DNA of 64,000 nucleotides, from positions 62,001 through 126,000 of the forward strand of contig JAJEBE010000032.1 of assembly GCA_022822545.1 (NCBI GenBank), read 5' to 3'. Position numbers and translations under genes: made by a program. Below the pieces are notes generated by a model. It saw only the letters and a list, made by a program, of their open reading frames with translations, searched no databases and had not been told where the DNA came from. Below are positions 19,593-28,518 of the stretch, piece after piece (the stretch's first letter is position 1; every line of letters begins with the position of its first letter). Source of the DNA: Anaerolineae bacterium (GTDB lineage: Bacteria > Chloroflexota > Anaerolineae > Aggregatilineales > Phototrophicaceae).

Positions 19593-20657
19593 CTAGTGCC
19601 TCATCAAGCTCAACAGCCGCGGCATGACGCCAGCATAAGTATGATACAGCCAGGGCTGGGGCGCAAAATCCCAAGCGCCGATGTGCCGCACCAGTTGTCC
19701 GCGAAAGCCGCGCTTGAATTGATAGACGCCCCACATTCTATCGCTTTCGTCAAAGATATCGGGCGCGCCCCACATGTCGTAGACGGCGTAACCTTGCGTC
19801 TTGGCCCACTTTATCGCCGCCCATTGCAGGGCGTAATTGGGCATTCGTTCGCGCTCTTCATTTGAAGAGGCGCCGTAGAAGTACCAACACTTGCGCCCGA
19901 AGTGAAACAGGATGACATGGGCTAAAGCCTGGCCGCGGTATTCCGCGATCAAGCCATGCGCCAGCCCGGCCGACATGAACTCCCGCCAGGCGCGCTGATA
20001 ATATTCGAGCGGTCGAATCAAGAACTTGTCGCGCTCGCCAGTGACGCGGTACAGTTGATAGAGGAGGGGAAGATCCTCGATGGTCGCCGGGCGGATCTCG
20101 ACACCCTTCTTATAGGCGACGCGTACCTTGCGGCGGGTGTTGCCGCTCATGGCCGCGAGCAACTCGTCCTCGCTGCGGCTCAAATCGATCGTCAGTGTAT
20201 TGCGAAACTGCACCTGGGAATCGGAAAAGCGCCAACCCTCCGTCTTGAGCAAATCAATCACCTCGCTGCCGCGTTTGTCTTGGCGGTCGTCGGCGCTTGC
20301 CGGCAGACCGGTCGCGGCGATGACATCGGGGTCAATCTTAAGCCAGATGACGCCAAAGCCTTTTGCGCGCCGCGCCAGTTCGTTCCATACTTCGCGGGCC
20401 AGATCGATATCGCTGTAATCGAGCGCGGGCCCCTTGCTGACCACCATCACTTGCAGCGGTCCCATCGTGCGCGTCGCCAGGCTCGCCAGCGCGACGACGG
20501 TCCCTCCGCGCTCAAATGCCAGCCGCTCGATACTCCAGCCGCCGGTCACGCGTTTGAATTCGCCCCATTCCCAGGATTGTAGAATGTGGGCGTAGGGCAG
20601 GCGCCGCAGCGTGTCATTCCAGCGATCGCGCTGATGAATCTCATAGATCTTCAGGAT
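19593..20657 (-). CDS. FemAB-like peptidyltransferase/GNAT (non-canonical start likely)
   Basis: ORF track begins at GTG 20549, but the conserved N-terminus LPYAHILQSWEWGEFKRVTGG lies upstream in frame; the frame is open to near 20680 with no ATG/GTG/TTG. Confidence 0.75.
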   Translation of the reverse strand: MLKIYEIHQRDRWNDTLRRLPYAHILQSWEWGEFKRVTGGWSIERLAFERGGTVVALASLATRTMGPLQVMVVSKGPALDYSDIDLAREVWNELARRAKGFGVIWLKIDPDVIAATGLPASADDRQDKRGSEVIDLLKTEGWRFSDSQVQFRNTLTIDLSRSEDELLAAMSGNTRRKVRVAYKKGVEIRPATIEDLPLLYQLYRVTGERDKFLIRPLEYYQRAWREFMSAGLAHGLIAEYRGQALAHVILFHFGRKCWYFYGASSNEERERMPNYALQWAAIKWAKTQGYAVYDMWGAPDIFDESDRMWGVYQFKRGFRGQLVRHIGAWDFAPQPWLYHTYAGVMPRLLSLMRH

Positions 20658-20676
20658 GTCGGCGTCCTTCTTCAGG

Positions 20677-21747
20677 CTAGCGCTTCAGCTTCAGGGCGGC
20701 GCGATATGCCGTATAGACGATGGGATTCCAGGGCAGGTCCCAGGCGCCGAGCGTACGCATGACCTCGCCGCCCCAGCCGCGTTTGAATCCATATACGCCC
20801 CAGAGACCATCATTGCGGTTTTTGAACTCGGCTTCAAGCGTCGCCTCATCATGGTCGGGCACGCCCCACAAATCATAATAGCGGCAGCCGCGGCGCTTCG
20901 CCCACTGTATCGCCTTCCATTGAATGCCGTAAGTGGCGTATAAATTGCTCTTTGAGCGTGAAGACGCGCCGTAGAGGTACCAGGCTGTGTCCCCCACAGC
21001 GAAGACCATGATAGCAGCCAGCAATTCGCCCTCATGCCGCGCGAGCAGCAGCGCGCCGCGCTCGGGCATGAAGAGATCGCAGACCGCGGCAAAATAGGCG
21101 GCGTTGTGCACGCCGAATGCGTTGCGCGCGCCTGTCTGTTGCATGAGCCGGTTGAACTCGGGCAAGTCCGCGCGGCTGCTTTCCTTATATACGATACCGC
21201 CGGCGAGGCTTTTGCGAATCTTGCGGCGCGTGCCTTGATTCATTCGCCGCATTATCGTGTTGTCATCCGCGTCGATGTCGATGGTAATGGTCGCGGCCGG
21301 CTGTATTGATTGCGGGCTCTTCAGAAATCCCGCGCCAGCCAGATCGGGCGACTCACCGACGGGAAAGTGTCCAGGCTCGATTTTGAGGAAGGCGGCGCCG
21401 GTTTCGCGGCGGATAGCGCTCCAGAGCGATGCGTAACTCCTTGAACCCGAAACGTAACCGCCCATCGGGACATAGGCCATCTTGCCGGCCATGAAGGGCA
21501 AGGGCTTTAGCAAAACCAGTGCGCCGGCCTGAATCTCGTTCCTTTCAGTCAAGGCGACGATTTGCGCATCCCAGCCAAAACGCGCCTTTAAGATACCCCA
21601 GCTCGAAAGCTGCAGCAGGTGCGCCCGCGGCTGAGCCATGACGAATTCGTCCCAAGCGACGATGTCCGCCGAGCCTGCCGCGCCGCCGGAAGGAGCCGAT
21701 GCCTTTATAACTGCCATAAGGCAATTTTGGGTTAGCTTTAGTGGCAT
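20677..21747 (-). CDS. FemAB-like peptidyltransferase/GNAT
   Basis: PRAHLLQLSSWGILKARFGWDAQ, INQGTRRKIRKSL-like RMNQGTRRKIRKSL, CRYYDLWGVPDHD. Alternative start at 21717. Confidence 0.85.
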   Translation of the reverse strand: MPLKLTQNCLMAVIKASAPSGGAAGSADIVAWDEFVMAQPRAHLLQLSSWGILKARFGWDAQIVALTERNEIQAGALVLLKPLPFMAGKMAYVPMGGYVSGSRSYASLWSAIRRETGAAFLKIEPGHFPVGESPDLAGAGFLKSPQSIQPAATITIDIDADDNTIMRRMNQGTRRKIRKSLAGGIVYKESSRADLPEFNRLMQQTGARNAFGVHNAAYFAAVCDLFMPERGALLLARHEGELLAAIMVFAVGDTAWYLYGASSRSKSNLYATYGIQWKAIQWAKRRGCRYYDLWGVPDHDEATLEAEFKNRNDGLWGVYGFKRGWGGEVMRTLGAWDLPWNPIVYTAYRAALKLKR

Positions 21748-21869
21748 TCATAGTGCCAGTTTGCGCTGTCCAATCCGCAATCACAGTTAACCCGGCATAG
21801 GCGTAGGAAGGGCAGGGCAGCTATGCTGGAGTGCCAGCTTTGTAGTGAAAATCGGAATGCAAAAGTCCG

Positions 21870-21898
21870 TTGCATTACAAAACCCCCCCTGCTATACT
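21870..21898 (+). promoter_or_regulatory. Candidate sigma70 promoter for nuo operon, TTGCAT-N17-TATACT
   Basis: Hexamers at 21870-21875 and 21893-21898; about 165 nt upstream of nuoA. Confidence 0.5.
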
Positions 21899-22065
21899 TA
21901 TCCCGTTTGTGATAAATGGCGCAAACACCGTAGTTGCGACCTGGTTTGTATGTGCGGAAATTGACGCGATCGCCTTGGCGTTAGTGCAGAATCAGGACGT
22001 TTAGAGTGCCGAGCGGAACTGGCCGGTAACGGTTGTTTTGTGGCAGGATCTAGGATACGGCTCCG

Positions 22066-22428
22066 ATGAACGTACTTAACGAGTGGGCATTTATCGGCGT
22101 GTTTGCCGTCATGGCGCCCGTCTTCCCGGCGCTGCCGATCGTCATAGCCTGGCTCTTTCGTCCGCGCAAACCGAATGTGCTCAAGAGTTCCACGTATGAG
22201 TGCGGCGTCGAAACCATCGGCGATACCTGGGTTCAGTTTCGGGTGCAGTATTACATTTATGGTCTGATCTTTCTTGTATTCGATGTCGAAATGGTATTCC
22301 TTTTCCCATGGGCCGTCGCTTACAACGAGATGAGTTTGTTCGGCTTTGTAGCCGGTTTCCTGTTCATCTTCCTGCTGACGGACGCGTTGTTTTACGCTTG
22401 GAAGAAGAACGCGCTGGATTGGAAATAG
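22066..22428 (+). CDS. nuoA: NADH-quinone oxidoreductase subunit A
   Basis: KSSTYECGVETIGDTWVQFRVQYYIYGLIFLVFDVEMVFLFPWA. Confidence 0.97.
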   Translation: MNVLNEWAFIGVFAVMAPVFPALPIVIAWLFRPRKPNVLKSSTYECGVETIGDTWVQFRVQYYIYGLIFLVFDVEMVFLFPWAVAYNEMSLFGFVAGFLFIFLLTDALFYAWKKNALDWK

Positions 22429-22457
22429 GCAGGAGTTGAAGCGGGCGGGAGACGACT

Positions 22458-23675
22458 ATGGACGAACTTTGTACAGGCTTGTGCCAACTGCTCGTCGAGT
22501 CCGGCGCCGATGCCGGTCTTGCACATTTTCTGTCCTTGTTGGTCGGCGTTTTGCTGGTCAGCGGCATCCCGCTTGTCACCGTAATCGTATTGATTTGGGT
22601 GGAGCGGAAGGTCGCCGCGCGCATTCAGGACCGCATCGGACCTAATCGGGTCGGTCCGGTCGGCTTGCTGCAGACCATTGCCGATATGATCAAGCTGCTC
22701 AGCAAAGAAGACATCACGCCGACAGCCGCCGACCGCGTGCTTTACAATGCGGCGCCCCTGGTTTCCTTCGCTTCCGTTGTGCTCATCTGGGCGGTGATTC
22801 CCTTCACACCCTTCCACTTCGGCGTCGACTTGGAAATTGGCGCGCTTTTCTTTGTGGCGGTCGCTTCTTTCGGGACGCTGGCGATAATGGTGGCCGGCTG
22901 GGCGAGCAACAACAAATATGCGCTGCTGGGCGCATTCCGTGTTGTATCGCTGCTGGTGAGTTATGAGGTGCCGCTGGTATTCGCCTTGCTGGCGCCGGTC
23001 TTGCTGGCTGGCAGCATGAGCTTGCTTGATATCGTAAACGCGCAGACGGGCATGTGGTTCGTAGTGCTGTCGCCGCTGGCTTTTGTGATCTTCTATGTCT
23101 CATCACAAGCCGAGACCGGTCGCGCACCCTTCGACCTCATCGAAGCGGAGTCCGAGTTGGTGGCGGGCTTCAACATCGAATATTCGGGCATGAAGTTTGG
23201 CATGTTCTTCGCTGCCGAATTCTTGCATGTCTTTACGAATGGCATCTTGATGGCTTTGTTATTCTTTGGCGGCTGGATGGGGCCGCTGTATTACGAATCG
23301 CCGCTGATCGCGTTCGCCTGGTTGGGCGCGAAGGGTGGTCTCATATATTTCACGACGCTATGGCTGCGCAACACCGTGCCGCGCTTGCGCATCGATCAGA
23401 TCATGGCTTTCAACTGGAAGTTCTTGGTGCCGCTGTCGATCGCGAACCTGGTCTTCATTTCGCTGGCCTTGAAAGTGATGCAAGAGTTGGGCGTCTCACC
23501 GCGTAACCTGGCTGAAGCAGGTTTCGTGGAGCTATTGCCGACCACGGTGGTTCTCTTGGTGATTAACGGCGCGATGACGGTCTACCTGCTGGGCCTCCTG
23601 CGCAAGCGCGGGCAAGAAGCCCGGCGCGAATCGATGGCGGCGCGGGCCGCGCTGGCGCAAGCGGTGGCGGACTAG
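22458..23675 (+). CDS. nuoH: NADH-quinone oxidoreductase subunit H
   Basis: VWVERKVAARIQDRIGPNRVGP-type motif, ETGRAPFDLIEAESELVAGFNIEYSGMKF. Confidence 0.98.
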   Translation: MDELCTGLCQLLVESGADAGLAHFLSLLVGVLLVSGIPLVTVIVLIWVERKVAARIQDRIGPNRVGPVGLLQTIADMIKLLSKEDITPTAADRVLYNAAPLVSFASVVLIWAVIPFTPFHFGVDLEIGALFFVAVASFGTLAIMVAGWASNNKYALLGAFRVVSLLVSYEVPLVFALLAPVLLAGSMSLLDIVNAQTGMWFVVLSPLAFVIFYVSSQAETGRAPFDLIEAESELVAGFNIEYSGMKFGMFFAAEFLHVFTNGILMALLFFGGWMGPLYYESPLIAFAWLGAKGGLIYFTTLWLRNTVPRLRIDQIMAFNWKFLVPLSIANLVFISLALKVMQELGVSPRNLAEAGFVELLPTTVVLLVINGAMTVYLLGLLRKRGQEARRESMAARAALAQAVAD

Positions 23676-23685
23676 GGAGAATGGG

Positions 23686-24210
23686 GTGATGGAATTGAAC
23701 GCGATCACAATCGGTTTCGTCGTCTTCACAATCTTCACGCTGGGCGGCGGCTTCGGCGTAGTGACCACGCGCAACCTTTTTCAAGGCACCATCTGGCTCA
23801 TGGTCAGTTTGTTTGGCGTGGCCGGCTATTTTATCTTGTTGAGCGCGCCTTTCCTGGCGGCGGTTCAGATTCTTGTCTACATCGGCGCTATTGCCATTCT
23901 GATTACCTTTGCCGTGATGCTCACGCGCAGCGTCACGCGCATCAAGGAGCGCTATATCCGCATCGTGCCGAGTTTCATCGGCTCGCTTCTGCTTTTCCTC
24001 ATTCTTCTATTTGGCGTTACCGTACCGATATTTGGCGGTCATTTGCCTGAGTCGGCGCCGCAGTATGTGGCATCCACGCGCGATCTTGGCATCGCGCTGG
24101 TTGACGAGAATGGCTATGTCGTGCCCTTCCTGCTGGCGTCGGTATTGCTGACGGCCGCGATGATCGGCGCGATCGTCATCGCCCGCGACGAAAAGGCGAA
24201 GGGAGGATAA
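23686..24210 (+). CDS. nuoJ: NADH-quinone oxidoreductase subunit J
   Basis: Position, TM pattern, AVQILVYIGAIAILITFAVMLT. Confidence 0.95.
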   Translation: MMELNAITIGFVVFTIFTLGGGFGVVTTRNLFQGTIWLMVSLFGVAGYFILLSAPFLAAVQILVYIGAIAILITFAVMLTRSVTRIKERYIRIVPSFIGSLLLFLILLFGVTVPIFGGHLPESAPQYVASTRDLGIALVDENGYVVPFLLASVLLTAAMIGAIVIARDEKAKGG

Positions 24211-24213
24211 GGC

Positions 24214-24531
24214 ATGGTGCCTCTCTGGATGTATCTGGCGGTCGCCGCAGCCTTGTTCTCGCTGGGCGTATTTGGTGTGCTGGCGCGCCGTAACGCTGTT
24301 GCGATCCTGATGAGCGTCGAATTGATGCTGAACGCGGTCAATATCAACCTGGTCGCTTTCTGGCGCTACAGTGAGACGAGTACCGACTTGCTGCTTAACG
24401 GCTACGCCTTCACCGCTTTTGTGCTTATAGTAGCGGCGGCGGAAGCGGCAGTCGGCCTGGCGATTATCATCACGGTTTATCGCAATCGGCGTTCGGTGAT
24501 ACCGGAAGAAGCCGTCGCGCTTAAAGGATAA
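24214..24531 (+). CDS. nuoK: NADH-quinone oxidoreductase subunit K
   Basis: [40 protein letters not shown]. Confidence 0.97.
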   Translation: MVPLWMYLAVAAALFSLGVFGVLARRNAVAILMSVELMLNAVNINLVAFWRYSETSTDLLLNGYAFTAFVLIVAAAEAAVGLAIIITVYRNRRSVIPEEAVALKG

Positions 24532-24539
24532 GGACCGCT

Positions 24540-26861
24540 ATGGATTTCCTCAACGATCCGAACGCCTTGCCCTGGCTGATACCGGCTGGCCCGCTGCTGG
24601 CTTTCCTGATCATCACGCTTATCACCAACAAGTCGAAGCTGGTTCCCGCCACCGATCAGCACGAGTACGGCGGGCATCATCCGGATTATGACGGCATGAT
24701 GGTTCCCGTGGTCCATCCGGCAAGCCGTGTCATCAGTGTCATTGTCGGCATGGCGGGTGTCATCGTCGCCTTGTTGATTAGCTGGCAGACGCTCTCCAAC
24801 GCCTCCCAATTGCATCACATCGGCGAGGAGGTGCTCGCGAGCAGCATCGCCTGGATGGACACGGGCGAGACCGCCTTCCACATGGGCGTCCTGGTCGACC
24901 CGGCGACCGTGATCATGCTGGTCATGGTGCCGATCGCCGTGCTAATGATTTTCATCTATTCCATCGGGTACATGGCGCACGATCCGCGGCAGGCGCGCTT
25001 CTTCGCCTTGATTTCGCTTTTCGCCGGCGCCATGCTGACGTTGGTCGTGGCGGATAATGTTTTGCTGCTTTTCGTCGGCTGGGAGATCATGGGTGTCTGT
25101 TCCTACATGCTCATCGGCTTCTGGTTCGAGAAGGAAAGCGCCTACAAGGCGGCCATCAAAGCCTTCACCACCACGCGCATCGCCGATGTCGTCATGCTTC
25201 TCGGCATCGCCTACCTATATAGCATCACCGGCACGCTCAGCTATCGCGAAATCATGTACAGCCCGGAGGCGCTCGATTTGCTGGCGACGACGACGCCGAT
25301 CATCTTCGGCGGCTGGACGGTCAGCGCGGCGAGCATCATCGGCATCTTTCTCATCATCGGCACGGTGGGCAAGTCGGCGCAATTCCCGCTGCACGTCTGG
25401 CTGCCGGACGCGATGGAAGGCCCCACCCCTGTCAGCGCCATGATTCACGCCGCGGCGATGGTCTCTGCTGGTATCTTTTCGCTGATACGCCTATATCCGC
25501 TTTTCGCCGCCGGTGGTGATCCGCATCACGGCATTATGACCGAGCCTCTGGCATTTATGGCGGTGGTCGGCGCATTTACTGCCCTGCTAGCGGCGACAAT
25601 GGCGGTGGCGCAGAATGATGTCAAAGCGGTGCTGGCTTATTCAACGATCTCACAACTCGGCTTTATGATGGCGGCGTTGGGCATCGGCGCTTATATCGCG
25701 GCTGCCTTCCATCTCATCACGCACGGCTTCTTCAAGGCGCTGCTCTTCATGGCGGCCGGCTCGGTGATACACGGTATGGAGCATGGCGAGCACCATGCGC
25801 ACGAGCACGGCGATCATGGTCATGACGACCATGGCCACCACTTCGATCCGCAAGATATGCTCAATATGGGCGGGCTGCGCAAGACCATGCCGGTCACCTT
25901 CTGGACCTTCTTGATCGGCGGTTTGTCGTTATCCGGTTTGCCTATTATCACGGCCGGTTTCTGGTCCAAAGATGAAATCTTGGCGGATGCCTGGCTGGTG
26001 CTGAGTGAATATGGCAGCGGCGCTCATGCGCTCGTATTCGTTCTGCTGGCGCTGGCGGCATTCATGACCGCTTTCTATACCATGCGGCAAATCTCGCTGA
26101 CCTTCGGTGGCGAGCCGCGCAGTGAAGCGGCGAAACATGCCAACCTGGGGCAGGGCATCATCAGCTTCACGATGACGCTGCCGCTTCTGATTCTGGCTGT
26201 ATTCGCCATCGGCGCCGGTTTCGTCGGCGTACCGACTGATTTCCCGGTCCTGGGTCCGATATTCTCGCCCGAGCACAACGCCTTCCATCACCTGGTGATT
26301 GAAGCGCTGCCGCTGCCCGAGACAACGGCCGCCTTCGCATCGCTGCCGGATTATCATCCAAAAGCGCCGCCCTTCAATATCGTCCCGGTCGCGACCTCGT
26401 TCATCGTGGCGCTTCTCGGTCTCTGGCTCGGATACAGGATGTATTGGCGCAAGCCTTTAAAAGCCGGGCAGCCGGACCCGCTGGTCGACAGGCTTGGTCC
26501 CTTGCACACGCTCTTCCAGAATCGCTATTATCTTGATGACATCTACGGACAGGTCTTCGTCAAGCCATCGCAATGGCTGGCGGCGCAAGTCATCATCTTG
26601 CTTGATCGCGGCATCATCGACGCGCTTTTGCATATCATCGCGCGGATAGCCACTTGGCTGGGCGATCTGACCAAAGTCTTGAATCTCTGGTTGATTGATG
26701 GCGTTGGCGATGGCATCCCCATCGCGATATTCTACATCGGCGGCTGGCTCCGACGGATGCAGACCGGGCGTGTGCAGCTGTATATGCTGCTCGTCCTGGC
26801 GGCGGCGGTTCTGATTGGCATCGTCCTGGTTCTGTCGGCGGACGCGGCGCTGGCGCTATAG
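24540..26861 (+). CDS. nuoL: NADH-quinone oxidoreductase subunit L, with His-rich insertion and extended C-terminal lateral-helix region
   Basis: 773 aa; LLLFVGWEIMGVCSYMLIGFWFEK, GKSAQFPLHVWLPDAMEGPTPVSAMIHAAAMVSAG; insertion MEHGEHHAHEHGDHGHDDHGHHFDPQDM. Confidence 0.97.
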   Translation: MDFLNDPNALPWLIPAGPLLAFLIITLITNKSKLVPATDQHEYGGHHPDYDGMMVPVVHPASRVISVIVGMAGVIVALLISWQTLSNASQLHHIGEEVLASSIAWMDTGETAFHMGVLVDPATVIMLVMVPIAVLMIFIYSIGYMAHDPRQARFFALISLFAGAMLTLVVADNVLLLFVGWEIMGVCSYMLIGFWFEKESAYKAAIKAFTTTRIADVVMLLGIAYLYSITGTLSYREIMYSPEALDLLATTTPIIFGGWTVSAASIIGIFLIIGTVGKSAQFPLHVWLPDAMEGPTPVSAMIHAAAMVSAGIFSLIRLYPLFAAGGDPHHGIMTEPLAFMAVVGAFTALLAATMAVAQNDVKAVLAYSTISQLGFMMAALGIGAYIAAAFHLITHGFFKALLFMAAGSVIHGMEHGEHHAHEHGDHGHDDHGHHFDPQDMLNMGGLRKTMPVTFWTFLIGGLSLSGLPIITAGFWSKDEILADAWLVLSEYGSGAHALVFVLLALAAFMTAFYTMRQISLTFGGEPRSEAAKHANLGQGIISFTMTLPLLILAVFAIGAGFVGVPTDFPVLGPIFSPEHNAFHHLVIEALPLPETTAAFASLPDYHPKAPPFNIVPVATSFIVALLGLWLGYRMYWRKPLKAGQPDPLVDRLGPLHTLFQNRYYLDDIYGQVFVKPSQWLAAQVIILLDRGIIDALLHIIARIATWLGDLTKVLNLWLIDGVGDGIPIAIFYIGGWLRRMQTGRVQLYMLLVLAAAVLIGIVLVLSADAALAL

Positions 26862-26873
26862 GGAGACGCATTC

Positions 26874-28508
26874 ATGATCGATGTGTTTGGGATAGACGCG
26901 CTCTCGGTTCTGGTCTTCGGTCCGGTGCTCAGCGCTTTCATCGTGGCGTCACTGGCCTCCCTGGGTCCCAGCAAGCAAGTCGGGCGTTGGGTGGCTTTAA
27001 TCCTTTCGCTATTGTTGGCGCTGCTGTCGATCAAGGTCTTCTTCGATTATCAGGCGGCCGGGTTGGCGATCGGCGATGATCAATTTATCGTCACGCAAGA
27101 CTCGCCCTGGTTCGAGGCGCTTGGCTCCCGCTGGACGCTCGGCGTTGATGGCATCAGCGTGGTCATGGTTTTGCTCACCGGCATCTTGACGCCGCTGGCC
27201 ATTCTAGCGAGCTGGAATATCGAAGACCGCTCTAATATGCACCTGGCGCTGCTGCTCTTCTTCGAAACCGGCAGCATGGGCGTCTTTGTGGCGATGGACC
27301 TGATGGTCTTCTTCCTCTTTTATGAGCTAACGCTCGTGCCGATGTACTTCCTCATCAATCAGTGGGGCAGCTTGCCGAAAGCCGGCGTCAAATTCAGCGG
27401 ACGCTTTTACGCCTCTACCAAGTTCATGATTTATTCCTTCGGCGGCACCTTGGGCATGTTGCTGGCGACGCAGCTCATCGGCTGGTCGGCCGGCACGTAT
27501 AACATCGCGGAATTAACTCAGAGCTGGCCGCTATTCCGTCAAGGCGAGGCTCTGCTCGGCGTTGACGTCAGCACGGTCAAGGCATTGGCTTTCGCCGGTT
27601 TCTTCGTCGCTTTCAGCATAAAAGTGCCGATCTGGCCCTTCCATACCTGGCTGCCCGATGCCCACGGCGAAGCGCCGACAGCCGGCTCCATGCTGCTGGC
27701 GGGCATCATGCTGAAGTTGGGCGCTTACGGATTCATCCGCTTGGTCATTCCTTTCTTCCCTGATGTCTGGCTGACCGAGGTCGTCATTATCGGCGTCAAC
27801 GTGGCGACGCTCTTCGCCATACTTTCGGTGGTTGGCATCGTGCTCGGCGCATTCGCTGCTTTTGGCCAGACCGATATCAAGCGCTTGGTCGCTTACAGTT
27901 CGGTCAATCACATGGGCTTCGTCGGCATCGGCATCGCCGTCATGGCGCAGGCCTATGCCCAACTCTGGACCGGCGCGAATCCGGCGGCCGATACGCAGAC
28001 GGCGATCCTCGCCGCCAACGGCACTGTCTTGCAGATGTTCAATCACGGGCTCAGCTCGGCTGGCATGTTTTTGCTGGCCGGCGCGCTTTATCACAAGACG
28101 CATACCCGCGAGCTATCGGACTACGGCGGGCTGTGGGTTAAGGCGCCGGTGATGGGCGCGATCCTGCTCTTCACCAGTTTCGCCAGTTTGGGCTTGCCCG
28201 GCTTGAATGGCTTCGTCAGCGAATTCTTAATTGTCCGCGGCGCTTGGCCTGTCTTCACCGCGCTGACCGCCATCGCCATGATTGGCTTGCTCTTCACCGG
28301 CGGCTATATCCTCAAAGGCATCCGCGCCGTCTTGCACGGTCCCTTCAACCTGCGCTGGAAGGATTACAGCCTGGAACTGACACCGGCAGAATTGCTGGGC
28401 ATGGCGCCGCTGATTGTGCTTATGCTATTGACCGGCGTCTATCCCAACTGGATTCTGCCGCTGATCAATACGACGGTTTCGTCCATATTCGCCGGCTTGG
28501 CGAGCTAG
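26874..28508 (+). CDS. nuoM: NADH-quinone oxidoreductase subunit M (copy 1)
   Basis: FLFYELTLVPMYFLI, AFSIKVPIWPFHTWLPDAHGEAPTAGSMLLAGIMLKLGAYG. Confidence 0.96.
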   Translation: MIDVFGIDALSVLVFGPVLSAFIVASLASLGPSKQVGRWVALILSLLLALLSIKVFFDYQAAGLAIGDDQFIVTQDSPWFEALGSRWTLGVDGISVVMVLLTGILTPLAILASWNIEDRSNMHLALLLFFETGSMGVFVAMDLMVFFLFYELTLVPMYFLINQWGSLPKAGVKFSGRFYASTKFMIYSFGGTLGMLLATQLIGWSAGTYNIAELTQSWPLFRQGEALLGVDVSTVKALAFAGFFVAFSIKVPIWPFHTWLPDAHGEAPTAGSMLLAGIMLKLGAYGFIRLVIPFFPDVWLTEVVIIGVNVATLFAILSVVGIVLGAFAAFGQTDIKRLVAYSSVNHMGFVGIGIAVMAQAYAQLWTGANPAADTQTAILAANGTVLQMFNHGLSSAGMFLLAGALYHKTHTRELSDYGGLWVKAPVMGAILLFTSFASLGLPGLNGFVSEFLIVRGAWPVFTALTAIAMIGLLFTGGYILKGIRAVLHGPFNLRWKDYSLELTPAELLGMAPLIVLMLLTGVYPNWILPLINTTVSSIFAGLAS

Positions 28509-28518
28509 GATTGCCTCT

